From Syntrophotaleaceae bacterium (GTDB lineage Bacteria > Desulfobacterota > Desulfuromonadia > Desulfuromonadales > Syntrophotaleaceae), in contig JAWKQB010000003.1 in the NCBI GenBank assembly GCA_041390365.1, positions 806,001 to 870,000 of the forward strand: DNA of 64,000 nt, written 5' to 3'. The translations under genes were made by a program, and so were the position numbers. How positions within the stretch are numbered: position 1 is the first letter of the stretch; each line of letters begins with the position of its first letter. This document shows, in pieces, positions 23,545 to 32,795 of the stretch. The notes under the pieces were generated by a model. The model had not been told where the DNA came from and ran no database searches. It was given only the letters and a program-made list of their open reading frames with translations.

Positions 23545-26500
23545 ATGTTCAGCCGTTTCTTCATCAATCGACCGATCTTCGCCTGCGTCATCTCCATCGT
23601 CATCGTCATCGCCGGTCTTGTGGCGGTGCGTACCCTGCCGATTGCCCAGTATCCGGAGATTTCCCCGCCCACGGTACAGGTCACCGCCAACTATCCCGGC
23701 GCCAACGCCACCGTACTGGCGGAGACCGTGGCCCAGCCCATCGAGGAGCAGGTCAACGGGGTGGAGGGGATGCTCTACATGTCCAGCACCTGCTCCAACA
23801 GCGGCACCTACTCCCTGACCGTGACCTTCGAGGTCGGCACCGATCTCGACATGGCCGCCGTGCTGGTGCAGAACCGCGTGGCCATCGCCGAACCGAGCCT
23901 GCCCGAAGAGGTCAAGCGCCTCGGCATCTCCACCAAGAAGCAGTCCACCAACATTCTGCTGATCGCCTCGCTGTTTTCGCCGGACGAGCGGTACGACACC
24001 CTGTACCTGAGCAATTACGCCAGTCTCCGGATCAAGGACGAACTGGCCCGCATCGACGGGGTCGGCGACGTACGCATCTTCGGCGCCCGTGATTACAGCA
24101 TGCGCATCTGGCTCGATCCGGAACGGCTCAAGGCGCGGAATCTGACCACCGGCGACGTTGTTTCGGCCCTGCGGGAGCAGAACGTGCAGGTCGCGGCCGG
24201 CATGATCGGCCAGGATCCGATCCCGGCGGGGCAGCAGTTCCGCTACACCGTCACCACCCTCGGCCGCCTGCAGACCGCCGAGCAGTTCGGCGAGATCATC
24301 GTCAAGACCGCCGAAGGGGGCCGCCTGACCCGGGTCCGCGATATCGCCCGCATCGAGCTGGGCGCCCGGGACTACGGCGACAGCTCCCAGTTCAACGGCA
24401 AGCCGGCCGTGGCCCTGGGGATCTATCAACTGCCCGGCGCCAATGCCCTTGACGTCGCCTTCAAGGTCCACGACCGGATGAAGGAACTGTCCAAAAACTT
24501 CCCGGAGGGGATGCAGTACCATGTGCCTTTCGATACCACCAACTTCGTCGACAAGGCCATCGCCGAGGTGGTGGAAACCCTGCTGGTGGCGGTCGTCCTG
24601 GTCTTTCTGACCATCTTCATCTTCCTGCAGGACTGGCGGGCGACCCTGATACCCGCCCTGACCATCCCGGTCTCCCTGATCGGTACCTTTGCCGTCATGG
24701 CTTCCCTCGGGGTCAGTATCAACCTGCTGTCCCTGTTCGGGATCGTGCTCGCCATCGGCATCGTGGTCGACGACGCCATCGTGGTGGTGGAAAACGCCGC
24801 CCGCAATGTGGATGAACTGGGGCTCTCGCCGAAAGAGGCGACCATCCGGGCCATGAACGAGGTCACCGGGCCGGTCATCGCCACCACTTTGGTTCTGCTG
24901 GCGGTCTTCGTGCCCACCGCCTTTCTCGGCGGCATTACCGGCCAGCTCTATCGCCAGTTCGCACTGACCATCGCCACCGCCACGGTGTTCAGTTCCATCA
25001 ACGCCCTGACCCTCAGCCCCGCTTTATGTGCGATTCTGCTGCGGCCGACCAGGGTCAGCCACCGCGGGATCTTCCGACTCTTCAACTGGACCTTCGACAA
25101 GACCCGGAATATTTACGCGCGAGGGTTGGGTGTGCTGGTGCGAAGAACCGTCCTGTCCCTGGTGCTGTTCGCGGTGGTGGCCGGCGCCGCCTTCTGGGGA
25201 TTTGTGAGTCTGCCCACCGGGTTCGTGCCCGCCGAAGACCAGGGCTATGCCTTCGTCAGCATTCAGCTGCCCGATGCCGCCTCCATTGAGCGCACCTCCG
25301 AGGTGGTGGAGGAACTCAATCGCCGACTGGCCGGCATGGAGGGGATCGGCAACTGGGTGTCCATCGTCGGATTTTCCCTGGTCGACATGGCTTCCAGTTC
25401 CAACATGGCGACCCTGTGGGTGGTGTTCGACCCCTGGGAGAAGCGCACCGCACCCCATCTCAGCCAGGAGGCGCTGATCGGAAGGATGTGGCAGGAGTTC
25501 GGCCAGATCCAGGACGCGCAGATCTTTCCTTTCGTACCCCCGGCCATCCGCGGGCTCGGTTTTGCCGGGGGCTTCCTGATGGAGTTGCAGGATCGCGCCG
25601 GCGTCGGCATGGACAGCCTGCAGCAGGTGGCCCAGGAGGTGATCCAGGACGCCAATTCCCAATCGAAGCTGCAGCGGGTCTACACCACGTTCCGGGCCAC
25701 GGTTCCTCAGCTCTATGCCGATGTCGACCGCACCCAGGCCAAGACTCTGGACATCCCCCTCACCGGAATTTTCGATACCCTGCAGGCCAGTCTCGGATCG
25801 GTCTACGTCAACGATTTCAACAGGTTCGGCCGGACCTACCAGGTCAAGGTGCAGGCCGACAGCGCCTTTCGCAGCACGCCGGAGGACATCCGACGGCTCG
25901 AGGTGCGCAATGGCCGCGGCCAGATGATCCCCCTGGGATCGGTGGTTTCGGTCCGCGAGGCGGTGGGGCCGCAGCTCGTCAAGCGTTACAACATGTACCC
26001 TTCGGCCACCATCAACGGCCAGGCCGCCCCGGGGCACAGTTCCGGCGAGGCTCTGGCCCTGATGGAAAATCTTGCGGCGACCAGGCTGCCGAAGTCCTTC
26101 GGGTTCGAGTGGACCGGCATGTCCTATCAGGAAAAGACGACATCCAATCAGGCGCTGTTCATCTTCGCCCTGGCTGTGGTTTTCGTCTACCTGGTCCTCT
26201 GCGCCCAGTACGAAAGCTGGTCGATTCCCCTGGCGGTCATTCTGTCCGTGCCCCTGGCCCTGCTCGGGACGGTCGCGGCCGCGATGATGCGGGGCATGGA
26301 TGTCAATGTGTATACCCAGATCGGCATCGTTCTGCTGATCGCCCTGGCCTCGAAAACCTCGATCCTGATCGTGGAATTCGCCAAGGCTTTGCGGGAGGAC
26401 GGGATGAGCATCCGCGACGCCGCTCTGGAGGCGGCCCGGCTCCGCTTCCGCCCGATCCTGATGACCGCCCTGACCTTCATCCTCGGCGTGCTGCCGCTGA

Positions 26501-26679
26501 TGATCGCATCGGGAGCCGGGGCCGCCAGCCGGCAGGCGCTGGGCACCGCCGTCTTCGGCGGCATGACCGCGGCCACACTGCTGCTGGTGTTTTTCGTGCC
26601 GGTCTTCTATCTGCTGATCCAGGGCGCCAGCGAAAAGCTGAGGGCGAAATGGTTGGACAGAAAAGGGCATCTGGAATAG
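23545..26679 (+). CDS. RND multidrug efflux transporter, HAE-1/AcrB type
   Basis: A 1044-aa inner-membrane proton/drug antiporter with 12 spans in two 6-span halves. It starts MFSRFFINRPIFA, the standard HAE-1 N-terminus. 'GIVVDDAIVVVEN' near residue 408 holds the paired Asp of the proton relay; the relay lysine and threonine fall in the span-10 and -11 region ('IALASKTSILIVEFA' near 940). Porter-domain sequences 'PEISPPTVQVTANYPGA' and 'LPTGFVPAEDQGYAFVSIQLPDAAS' are typical. The length equals AcrB. It should expel lipophilic drugs, bile-type detergents or solvents. Confidence 0.96.
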   Translation: MFSRFFINRPIFACVISIVIVIAGLVAVRTLPIAQYPEISPPTVQVTANYPGANATVLAETVAQPIEEQVNGVEGMLYMSSTCSNSGTYSLTVTFEVGTDLDMAAVLVQNRVAIAEPSLPEEVKRLGISTKKQSTNILLIASLFSPDERYDTLYLSNYASLRIKDELARIDGVGDVRIFGARDYSMRIWLDPERLKARNLTTGDVVSALREQNVQVAAGMIGQDPIPAGQQFRYTVTTLGRLQTAEQFGEIIVKTAEGGRLTRVRDIARIELGARDYGDSSQFNGKPAVALGIYQLPGANALDVAFKVHDRMKELSKNFPEGMQYHVPFDTTNFVDKAIAEVVETLLVAVVLVFLTIFIFLQDWRATLIPALTIPVSLIGTFAVMASLGVSINLLSLFGIVLAIGIVVDDAIVVVENAARNVDELGLSPKEATIRAMNEVTGPVIATTLVLLAVFVPTAFLGGITGQLYRQFALTIATATVFSSINALTLSPALCAILLRPTRVSHRGIFRLFNWTFDKTRNIYARGLGVLVRRTVLSLVLFAVVAGAAFWGFVSLPTGFVPAEDQGYAFVSIQLPDAASIERTSEVVEELNRRLAGMEGIGNWVSIVGFSLVDMASSSNMATLWVVFDPWEKRTAPHLSQEALIGRMWQEFGQIQDAQIFPFVPPAIRGLGFAGGFLMELQDRAGVGMDSLQQVAQEVIQDANSQSKLQRVYTTFRATVPQLYADVDRTQAKTLDIPLTGIFDTLQASLGSVYVNDFNRFGRTYQVKVQADSAFRSTPEDIRRLEVRNGRGQMIPLGSVVSVREAVGPQLVKRYNMYPSATINGQAAPGHSSGEALALMENLAATRLPKSFGFEWTGMSYQEKTTSNQALFIFALAVVFVYLVLCAQYESWSIPLAVILSVPLALLGTVAAAMMRGMDVNVYTQIGIVLLIALASKTSILIVEFAKALREDGMSIRDAALEAARLRFRPILMTALTFILGVLPLMIASGAGAASRQALGTAVFGGMTAATLLLVFFVPVFYLLIQGASEKLRAKWLDRKGHLE

Positions 26680-26753
26680 CTTGAATCGAAATCGGTCTGT
26701 TGAAAATTTTTCAATGGCGATTCCGATCCGGAGATTTTGCTAAGGAGAATTGC

Positions 26754-27365
26754 ATGGCGCGTAAAACCCGGGAAGAAACCGAACAGACCCGTCTCGGAAT
26801 TCTCCACTCCGCCCTGGAGCTGTTTCACGAAAAGGGCTACTCCCGAACCACCCTGGAACAGATCGCCCGCAGGGCGGGTGTGACCCGGGGCGCCATCTAC
26901 TGGCATTTCAAGGACAAGGTGGACCTGTTTCTGGGGCTGAAGGATGAAATCGAGCAGTCGGCCGGAATTCGGCTGGAGGACCTGCTGCTCTGGCCGGTCG
27001 AATCACTGGACGATCTGCGGCAGGGAGCCCTGCGGCTGTTTCGCCATATCGAGGGGAGCGAGCAGTTTCGGCGCTATTTCGAAATCGTGCTCTACCGCGC
27101 CGAATTCACGGAGGAACTGCAGCCGCTGTTGCTGAAGTACCGAGACAAGCTGCAGCGCCTGCAGCAGAGGGACCAGGAGAATATGACCCGTCTGCAGCGA
27201 GCCGGAAAGGTGCGTGTTGAAGTCGATTGCGCCCGGGCCGCTCTGGGATTTCGCTGCCTGTTCGTGGGGATTCTGGACAACTGGTTCATGGACACGGGAT
27301 TGTTCCCGCTGGTGGACGAGGGCGGTGGGTTGCTGAAGGATTATCTGGACGGCCTGTTGCCCTGA
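26754..27365 (+). CDS. TetR/AcrR-family repressor of the RND operon
   Basis: A 203-aa protein starting MARKTREETEQTR, the characteristic AcrR/TtgR start, with the helix-turn-helix at about residues 30-52 ('TLEQIARRAGVTRGAIYWHFKDKVDLF'-type region). The C-terminal ligand-binding domain carries conserved features of the AcrR C-domain. The ATG at 26754 has AAGGAG 6 nt upstream. It is the last gene of the pump operon, 74 bp after acrB, rather than divergent as in many acrAB loci. Its probable operator overlaps the operon promoter near 20830-20843, so it would also limit its own expression. Confidence 0.92.
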   Translation: MARKTREETEQTRLGILHSALELFHEKGYSRTTLEQIARRAGVTRGAIYWHFKDKVDLFLGLKDEIEQSAGIRLEDLLLWPVESLDDLRQGALRLFRHIEGSEQFRRYFEIVLYRAEFTEELQPLLLKYRDKLQRLQQRDQENMTRLQRAGKVRVEVDCARAALGFRCLFVGILDNWFMDTGLFPLVDEGGGLLKDYLDGLLP

Positions 27366-27375
27366 TTGGGGCCTG

Positions 27376-27738
27376 TTAGCCATTCTGCTCCCTGACCCAC
27401 TCGTCGATGAGCAGGGCGACATCTTCGGGCATGTCGAGAAAGCGGAGGCCCATGCCGGGTTCGTAGGGCGATTTGGGGCTGAACCGGCGGGTCCAGACCA
27501 CTTCGACATGGGTCTGCACGGTACGATTGATCGGCTGGGGAAGGGAAATTTCCAGGTTGAACCGGCTGCCCAGTTCGCGGGGATTGACCGAGGCGATGAA
27601 CAGGCCGCCGCGGCTGATGTTCTTGATATATCCGAAAAAGGTCCGGTTGCCGTCCTCGGCGATGATGTTCAGGGCAATCATCGGCGCCCGCAGATTTTTT
27701 CGCTTCTGGCTGGTTCCCTGTCCCGAATCCTGGTTCAT
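27376..27738 (-). CDS. PilZ-domain protein
   Basis: A 120-aa single-domain PilZ protein. The two c-di-GMP-binding elements are visible: an R-x-x-x-R motif in 'RKNLRAP' near residue 13, and 'NISRGGLFI' near residue 38, a variant of (D/N)xSxxG. The remaining beta-barrel strands follow ('VEVVWTRRF', 'GMGLRFLDM'). It probably senses c-di-GMP in the cytoplasm and acts on motility, exopolysaccharide or pili. The start at 27738 has GAGGA upstream; an earlier in-frame ATG at 27771 lacks one. It lies downstream of the glycosyltransferase on the same strand, so it might control that enzyme's output. Confidence 0.9.
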   Translation of the reverse strand: MNQDSGQGTSQKRKNLRAPMIALNIIAEDGNRTFFGYIKNISRGGLFIASVNPRELGSRFNLEISLPQPINRTVQTHVEVVWTRRFSPKSPYEPGMGLRFLDMPEDVALLIDEWVREQNG

Positions 27739-27793
27739 TACGAAATCCTCAGAAGGTTTTAACGCCGCCAATTTTTAGTCAAAATACAACATT

Positions 27794-29116
27794 TTATCCC
27801 TTCAGGCAAACATTCCGTGCAGGAAAGTCATCGGCACATCGCTCCGGCTCGACTCCCTGCAGACGGCGCAGCAGTGAGAGTTGCTCGCGCGGGTCCTCTG
27901 TCGGCTTGAGACCGGCGGCGGCCAGCAGCGGCGGCAGCGCCTGCTCGGGATGACAGCGGGGCCAGGCAGAAGTACAGAGATGGTGAATCAGGCGGGTGGT
28001 TTTCAATCCATCGAACCAGTCGTGGAAGGCCTTGAGCCGGCCGTCCGGTCGGGGATGGTTGACCACTAAACGTTTCCAGACCGTCGGAAAGCTTTCCCGC
28101 TCCAGAAATTCGAACAAGCCTTCGTGGAGTTGAAAGGCCATCGCCGTCAGCCTCTGTTCATTCGACTCGACATGGCTCGCGACCAGACGCAGCCACTGCC
28201 CCAGCAGACGGTAGCAGGCAAAAGGGTAGAAGAGAATTGCCTTCGCCCCCTCCTGCAGCTGTGCCTCGACACTGCGGCCGGTGCCGAAAGGGGTCCTCGC
28301 CGAGGGGCGTCCTGACGGATGAACCACGCTGCCGGAGACCTGAACGACACCGGCGGTTTTGGCCAGCTGTTGGAGAAAATAGAAATCCTCGCCGGCCCGG
28401 CGCCGGTTCATGCCGCCGGCCGCAACATAGGCCGAGGCCCGGCAGGCCATGGTACTGCCGATGGTGTGAAAGGCGTAGGGCGATTTCGCCGTCTGCAGGC
28501 CGAGCACATGGGCGCGCAGGAAGAGTTCGTAGCGGGCAATGGCTTTTTCCTGAGCGGGATCATGGCCCGGCCGATGGCAGAAAGGGAGGACCGCCCCTCC
28601 CGCCGCCGCATTGTGGAAATGATTGCGCAGCGCATCCAGGTAATCGGGCCCGACCAGGGTGTCGGCGTCGAGGGAGACCAGCAGTGGGTTCGGGCGCGAG
28701 TAGTCCAGGCGCGAAAGGGCGAGGTCGAAACCGATTTTGCGGGCCAGTCCCACCCCGCCGTCCTTTTCCGCAAGTTCCCGTTCCCCGCTTGCCGCATTAA
28801 CCCAGGCGAGTTGCAGTTCGGGAGGAGTTTCGCTGCCGGCGGTCAGCATCCGCAGGGTGCGGAGATTGTCGGCTTTATCCGCGGGGGCGCTGTCGGTTCG
28901 ATGGTTGACCACCACCAGCACGAGGGTTTCTGACAGACGTTCCGGCGGGTTGCAAGCCAGCGTGGCCAGAGTGCCGGGCAGGGTGGCGCTTTCCGCAAGA
29001 GCTGGAATGACCACTACGGTGCGAAAATCCTCCCGGTCGTTGTGGTCGATGCGCCAGGGCCCGGAAACGGCCCTGCGGGCAAGGTAGCGGGCTACCTCGG
29101 GCGGCGGGCTTGTCAC
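27794..29116 (-). CDS. Glycosyltransferase family 2-like protein
   Basis: A 440-aa protein with a GT-A fold. 'TVVVIPALAESATLPGTL' near residue 30 is the nucleotide-binding first strand, and 'PLLVSLDADTLVGPDYLDAL' near 150 contains the DxD-type motif (DAD) for metal/UDP-sugar binding. 'GEDFYFLQQLAK' near 250 is the acceptor-side ED motif. It has no evident membrane anchor. I chose the GTG at 29116, which overlaps the miaA stop as GTGA; codons farther upstream overlap miaA in another frame. The acceptor and donor are unknown. It precedes the PilZ gene, suggesting a link to surface polysaccharide. Confidence 0.85.
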   Translation of the reverse strand: MTSPPPEVARYLARRAVSGPWRIDHNDREDFRTVVVIPALAESATLPGTLATLACNPPERLSETLVLVVVNHRTDSAPADKADNLRTLRMLTAGSETPPELQLAWVNAASGERELAEKDGGVGLARKIGFDLALSRLDYSRPNPLLVSLDADTLVGPDYLDALRNHFHNAAAGGAVLPFCHRPGHDPAQEKAIARYELFLRAHVLGLQTAKSPYAFHTIGSTMACRASAYVAAGGMNRRRAGEDFYFLQQLAKTAGVVQVSGSVVHPSGRPSARTPFGTGRSVEAQLQEGAKAILFYPFACYRLLGQWLRLVASHVESNEQRLTAMAFQLHEGLFEFLERESFPTVWKRLVVNHPRPDGRLKAFHDWFDGLKTTRLIHHLCTSAWPRCHPEQALPPLLAAAGLKPTEDPREQLSLLRRLQGVEPERCADDFPARNVCLKG

Positions 29117-30030
29117 GGTTTTCCCTTCGGGGCCAACCCCTTGTTCTTGGCAATCTGCAGCAGCTCGGCCAGCGGATCGCCGCTTCCGCTCAGCCAGTGA
29201 ATCTCGATACCCTGACGCTCCATGCGGCGGAACCAGGTCTCCTGCCTTTTGGCAAACTGGTGGATGGCGCTGTTCAGTTTCTGGAACATGTCGTTGCGGG
29301 TCAGGCGTCCCTGCAGGTGATGGGCCATGAAGCGGTATTCGAGTCCGTAAAATTCCAGGGCTTCCCAAGGGATGCCCTGTTGGTGAAGGGCGGCCACCTC
29401 TTCAATCAGCCCTTCGTCCATCCGCCTTCGAAGTCGATCGGTGATCCGTCCGCGCAGGATCGGACGCTCCCAGTGGACGCCGAAAACCAGCGGTTCCATG
29501 GCCGGCAAGGGAAGGGGCTCGGCTTTGTCTTCCCCTTCGGCGATTTCGATGGCGCGCACCAGGCGCGAGCGGTCCTCCATATCGGTGGTGTTGTGCTGGT
29601 CGGGGCGCAGGTCCAGCAGGCGCTGGCGCAGGGACGCCAGGTCCAGGGCGCTGAGTGCTGCACGCAGAATCGGGTTTTCCGGCACTTTGACCAGCCGATA
29701 GCGGCGCAGGGCCGCATCCAGGTAAAGGCCGGTGCCGCCGGCGAGCACCGGCAGTCGGCCGCGGGAAAGGATATCCTCGAAGGCGGTGATGAAGCGTTCC
29801 TGAAAGTCGAAAACGCTGAATTCGGTTCCGGCCTCGACGATGTCGATCAGGTGGCAGGGAATCTCTTCGTATTCGGCGAGATCCTTGCCGGTGCCGATAT
29901 CCATGCCGCGGAACACCTGGCGGGAATCGGCCGAGATAATTTCTCCGTCGAACAGCCGGGCGGCGGCCACGGCAAGCCGGGTTTTTCCGGAAGCGGTCGG
30001 TCCAAGAATGACGAGAAGATTGCAGGCCAT
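29113..30030 (-). CDS. miaA: tRNA dimethylallyltransferase
   Basis: A 305-aa enzyme that adds the dimethylallyl group to A37 of UNN-decoding tRNAs. 'LGPTASGKTRLA' (residues about 9-20) is the P-loop, 'IISADSRQVFRGMDIGTGK' the substrate-binding stretch with DSRQVY-like residues, 'VLAGGTGLYLDA' near residue 95 the GGTGLY motif, and 'GLEYRFMAHHLQG' near 240 the tRNA-contact motif. The length is standard. It is the first gene of the minus-strand unit miaA-GT-PilZ. An IS1595-type element has landed about 100 bp upstream of its start codon, possibly altering its promoter. Confidence 0.95.
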   Translation of the reverse strand: MACNLLVILGPTASGKTRLAVAAARLFDGEIISADSRQVFRGMDIGTGKDLAEYEEIPCHLIDIVEAGTEFSVFDFQERFITAFEDILSRGRLPVLAGGTGLYLDAALRRYRLVKVPENPILRAALSALDLASLRQRLLDLRPDQHNTTDMEDRSRLVRAIEIAEGEDKAEPLPLPAMEPLVFGVHWERPILRGRITDRLRRRMDEGLIEEVAALHQQGIPWEALEFYGLEYRFMAHHLQGRLTRNDMFQKLNSAIHQFAKRQETWFRRMERQGIEIHWLSGSGDPLAELLQIAKNKGLAPKGKP

Positions 30031-30131
30031 CAGGTTCTCAAAGTTGGTTGTCGGGGTCGCCGTCCATGTCGGGCCGAATTTTTGCCCGATTTTGCTTTCA
30101 GGACCAATACCGAAAAATACCGTTTTTTTTT

Positions 30132-30139
30132 ATAAAAAA
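30132..30139. repeat. Left target-site duplication of the IS1595 element
   Basis: ATAAAAAA directly abuts the left inverted repeat and is identical to 31242-31249. Eight bp is the duplication size expected for IS1595-family transposition. Confidence 0.85.
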
Positions 30140-31241
30140 CGGAACTATAACCCAAACAAAGGTATGGCCCCTGGAAGAAGGCGAATACCGGAATTTTTGG
30201 TTCTGCGGATCTGACAACTCGGGGCAAACCGTAACAGCGCCTTGAACTGCTCAAGGAGAGGCAAAGGCTTCATCACCGTTTGAATACGGCCCCGGTTTTT
30301 CCCGCGTTGAATGGTTTTTGTCACCGGGACGCGTTGGTTCCAGCGCCAAGCCGCCTCAGAGATGTAAAGAGGCAGATGGCCCTTGCTCATCCAGTGGTAA
30401 ACGCCCTGCTTGGCTCGTTCCAAGAGAGCATTGTACGACTCGGCGGTGTTGTTGTGTACGAGACCACGAGCAAATTCTTTCTGACCATGGCTGACGGTAT
30501 CATGGGCCGCAAAATCCCGTCCGATGATGCGATACGCATGGAGTTCATCGCTCATCAGATGGGCCTGGTCGCTGACAACTCTCTGGATGAGGGGTTGCAG
30601 CACAGAGACACTGTCACCGGCAACAGGTGTGGCCCGCACCGGCCCGTGACGTTGTACCGCAACAGCAATACAGCTCTTTTGGGTTCCACGGCCGCGCTTA
30701 TGTTTGACGCCTGACCGATAACGGGGTTTGCCACCCAAGTATTTCTCATCCAACTCGACAATGCCCTGCAATTTAGGCAGAGCAGCTTGATGGACGGCCA
30801 TGACCGTACGCAACGCGTGCAGCATCTTCCAGGCGGATTTCTGGGATATCCCCAGCCACTTGGCAATAAATACCGATGAGGCCCCTTTGCTGGAGAAGAT
30901 CAAAGAATACATCGCCTGCAACCACAGCCATAAGCTCAGCTTGGTCCCGTGGAAAGGCGTCTTGGTCGTGACCGTAAACTGCTTGCCGCATTCGGCACAT
31001 TCGTAAAGACCTGCCCGGGTTTTGGGGCTGCGGAGCTTCCAGGCTTGATCCCCATGGCAATGGGGGCAAATAGGTCCGTCAGGCCAGATCACGGATTCAA
31101 AGAATGCCCGGCAACTTTCTTCATCCGGGAACTGACGCCGTAACTCTTCAACATTCATATCCCTTCCTCCCTTGTTGGAAGAAAGGGTAACATCAGCATG
31201 CGACAGAATATGTCACAACCTTTTTTTGGGTTATAGAGCCG
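30140..31241 (-). mobile_element. IS1595-family insertion sequence, complete
   Basis: A 1102-bp element with imperfect terminal inverted repeats of about 24 bp: CGGAACTATAACCCAAAC at the left and, on the opposite strand, CGGCTCTATAACCCAAAA at the right, both continuing with AAAGGT. It is flanked by perfect 8-bp direct repeats (ATAAAAAA) and contains one intact transposase. The matched duplications and intact gene indicate a recent, possibly active insertion between miaA and pcnB. The transposase stop codon lies inside the left repeat. Confidence 0.92.
30145..31158 (-). CDS. IS1595-family transposase
   Basis: A 337-aa transposase with an N-terminal zinc ribbon: CPHC near residue 32 and CAEC near 55, as in IS1595-group proteins. 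A helix-turn-helix region follows ('FIAKWLGISQKSAWKMLHALR', about 98-118). The DDE/DDN-type catalytic domain shows 'IVELDEKYLGGKP' near residue 137 (first Asp), 'LMSDELHAYRIIG' near 203 (second Asp) and 'HNNTAESYNALLERAKQGVYH' near 238 with the third catalytic Asn/Glu. Length is normal and the frame is intact. Upstream, GGAGG lies about 10 nt before the ATG. Confidence 0.93.
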   Translation of the reverse strand: MNVEELRRQFPDEESCRAFFESVIWPDGPICPHCHGDQAWKLRSPKTRAGLYECAECGKQFTVTTKTPFHGTKLSLWLWLQAMYSLIFSSKGASSVFIAKWLGISQKSAWKMLHALRTVMAVHQAALPKLQGIVELDEKYLGGKPRYRSGVKHKRGRGTQKSCIAVAVQRHGPVRATPVAGDSVSVLQPLIQRVVSDQAHLMSDELHAYRIIGRDFAAHDTVSHGQKEFARGLVHNNTAESYNALLERAKQGVYHWMSKGHLPLYISEAAWRWNQRVPVTKTIQRGKNRGRIQTVMKPLPLLEQFKALLRFAPSCQIRRTKNSGIRLLPGAIPLFGL

Positions 31242-31249
31242 ATAAAAAA
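31242..31249. repeat. Right target-site duplication of the IS1595 element
   Basis: ATAAAAAA, identical to 30132-30139, directly after the right inverted repeat. Confidence 0.85.
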
Positions 31250-31432
31250 AGATGTATCGAAGGCTGCATTAATGGCTACAATATAGGTTGTTTTGATCCC
31301 GGGTTCAACATTCAGTTCTGAAGAACCGATTGCAGCTTCCTTTTGCCGGATAGCTTTGATAAATTCCAGTATTTCAATGAATTTTTTTTCGCCGGTACCT
31401 TCCGGCGCCGAAAGTTGTTGCCCTTGCCGCAC

Positions 31433-32716
31433 ATGACGATACCCGATTCAGATATTTCTTTTGTAGCCGAGCACCCCCTGGTCGTGCCCCGTGCCGAACA
31501 TCCCATTTCCCGTCAGCAGATCGACGATCGCGTGCTCAAGGTTCTCTACCGGCTGCATCGCCACGGATTCCAGGCCTATCTGGTCGGGGGCAGTGTGCGT
31601 GATCTGCTGCTCGGCCGACAGCCCAAGGATTTCGACGTTGCCACCGATGCCACTCCCGAACAGGTCAAGAGCCTGTTTCGCAACTGCTTCCTGATCGGTC
31701 GGCGTTTCCGTCTGGCGCATATCCGGTTTGCCGATAATTATGTGGTGGAGGTCGCGACCTTTCGCCGCCAACCCCATGCGGACGAACTGCCGGAAAACCC
31801 CGAAGAACACTATCTGGTGGTTGAAAACGTTTTTGGTACTCCCCGGGAAGATGCTTCACGGCGCGATTTCACCATCAACGGCCTGTTCTACAATATTGCC
31901 GATTTCTCGATCATCGACTATGTGGGTGGTTTGAGGGATCTCCGGGAGGGCCGGCTGAAGGTCATCGGAGACCCGCTGGTGAGGTTTACCGAAGACCCGG
32001 TGCGCATGCTGCGGGCCCTGGAGTTTTCCGCGCGCCTGAATTTTTCTTTGGATGAGACGATACGGGAAGCGATCTTTCTGCGGGCACCCCTGATCGCCGA
32101 GGCCGCTCCGGCCCGCATCCGCGAAGAGCTGATGGAGCTGTTCCGGCATCAGGTAGCGGGACCGGTGCTCAGCAGGGCACAGTCCAAGGGGCTCCTGCCC
32201 CATCTTCTGGCCGGGTTCGAAGGGGAACCGGAAACTTTTGCGCTGCTCGAGTGGATCGATCGACGAACCGCGGCGGGCAGGGAGATCGAGGAGCATTTCG
32301 CTCTGGCGGCCCTTTTTCTGGCCAGGTTCCGTCATGCCTGTCAGATTTATGAAGCGGAAACCGTCGGTGAGGCAATCCGCATTGCCAATCTCCTGCTGAT
32401 CCCCCATTGCGGTTATTTCCGCATTGCCAATGCCATTCGACACCAGGCCCGCGAACTTCTGATCGGGTTTTTCCGATTGGAACGAGGACGCAACCGGCGG
32501 GGCGAGCAACGCTTTCTGGCTCACCCCTTCACCCCCATCTCAATCGAGCTTTTCAGTCTATGGAGTGATGCACTGGGCGTTAATCAGGATCTGGCAGCTG
32601 ACTGGCGCCAGGCCATGGACAAAGCCGCATCGCCGGCCAAGGAGCAGAAGCCGCGGCGCCGGCGGCCGCGCCGGCCCCGGCGTAAACCCCGAGGAAAACC
32701 GGAAGGCAAGACCTGA
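31433..32716 (+). CDS. pcnB: Poly(A) polymerase / polynucleotide adenylyltransferase PcnB-type
   Basis: A 427-aa class II nucleotidyltransferase. 'AYLVGGSVRDLLLGRQPKDFDVATDA' near residues 44-70 contains the GGxVRD motif and the catalytic DxD (DFD). 'RRDFTINGLFYN' near 145 and 'RFTEDPVRMLRALEFSARL' near 188 are the next conserved blocks (RRDFTINA and EDPxRxLRA). The C-terminal 35 residues are extremely Arg/Lys/Pro-rich, as in PcnB proteins that bind RNA, which favours poly(A) polymerase over a CCA-adding enzyme. The start at 31433 lacks a clear ribosome site; an in-frame ATG at 31343 would add a non-conserved extension. The IS element ends about 190 bp upstream. Confidence 0.9.
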   Translation: MTIPDSDISFVAEHPLVVPRAEHPISRQQIDDRVLKVLYRLHRHGFQAYLVGGSVRDLLLGRQPKDFDVATDATPEQVKSLFRNCFLIGRRFRLAHIRFADNYVVEVATFRRQPHADELPENPEEHYLVVENVFGTPREDASRRDFTINGLFYNIADFSIIDYVGGLRDLREGRLKVIGDPLVRFTEDPVRMLRALEFSARLNFSLDETIREAIFLRAPLIAEAAPARIREELMELFRHQVAGPVLSRAQSKGLLPHLLAGFEGEPETFALLEWIDRRTAAGREIEEHFALAALFLARFRHACQIYEAETVGEAIRIANLLLIPHCGYFRIANAIRHQARELLIGFFRLERGRNRRGEQRFLAHPFTPISIELFSLWSDALGVNQDLAADWRQAMDKAASPAKEQKPRRRRPRRPRRKPRGKPEGKT

Positions 32717-32795
32717 GGTATAATTAGGGAACCCGGTTTCGAAATCCTTGCCGTCCTTTTTGCCCCTTGCGGTTAGAGCCCAAAGAGAGGAAAAC

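Noticed and set aside
31312..31506. A stretch resembling the CGKGNN motif of NAD(P)H-hydrate epimerases, minus strand near 31440
   Set aside because: Only six residues match, the frame is antisense to the pcnB start and no other family motif follows; judged coincidental.
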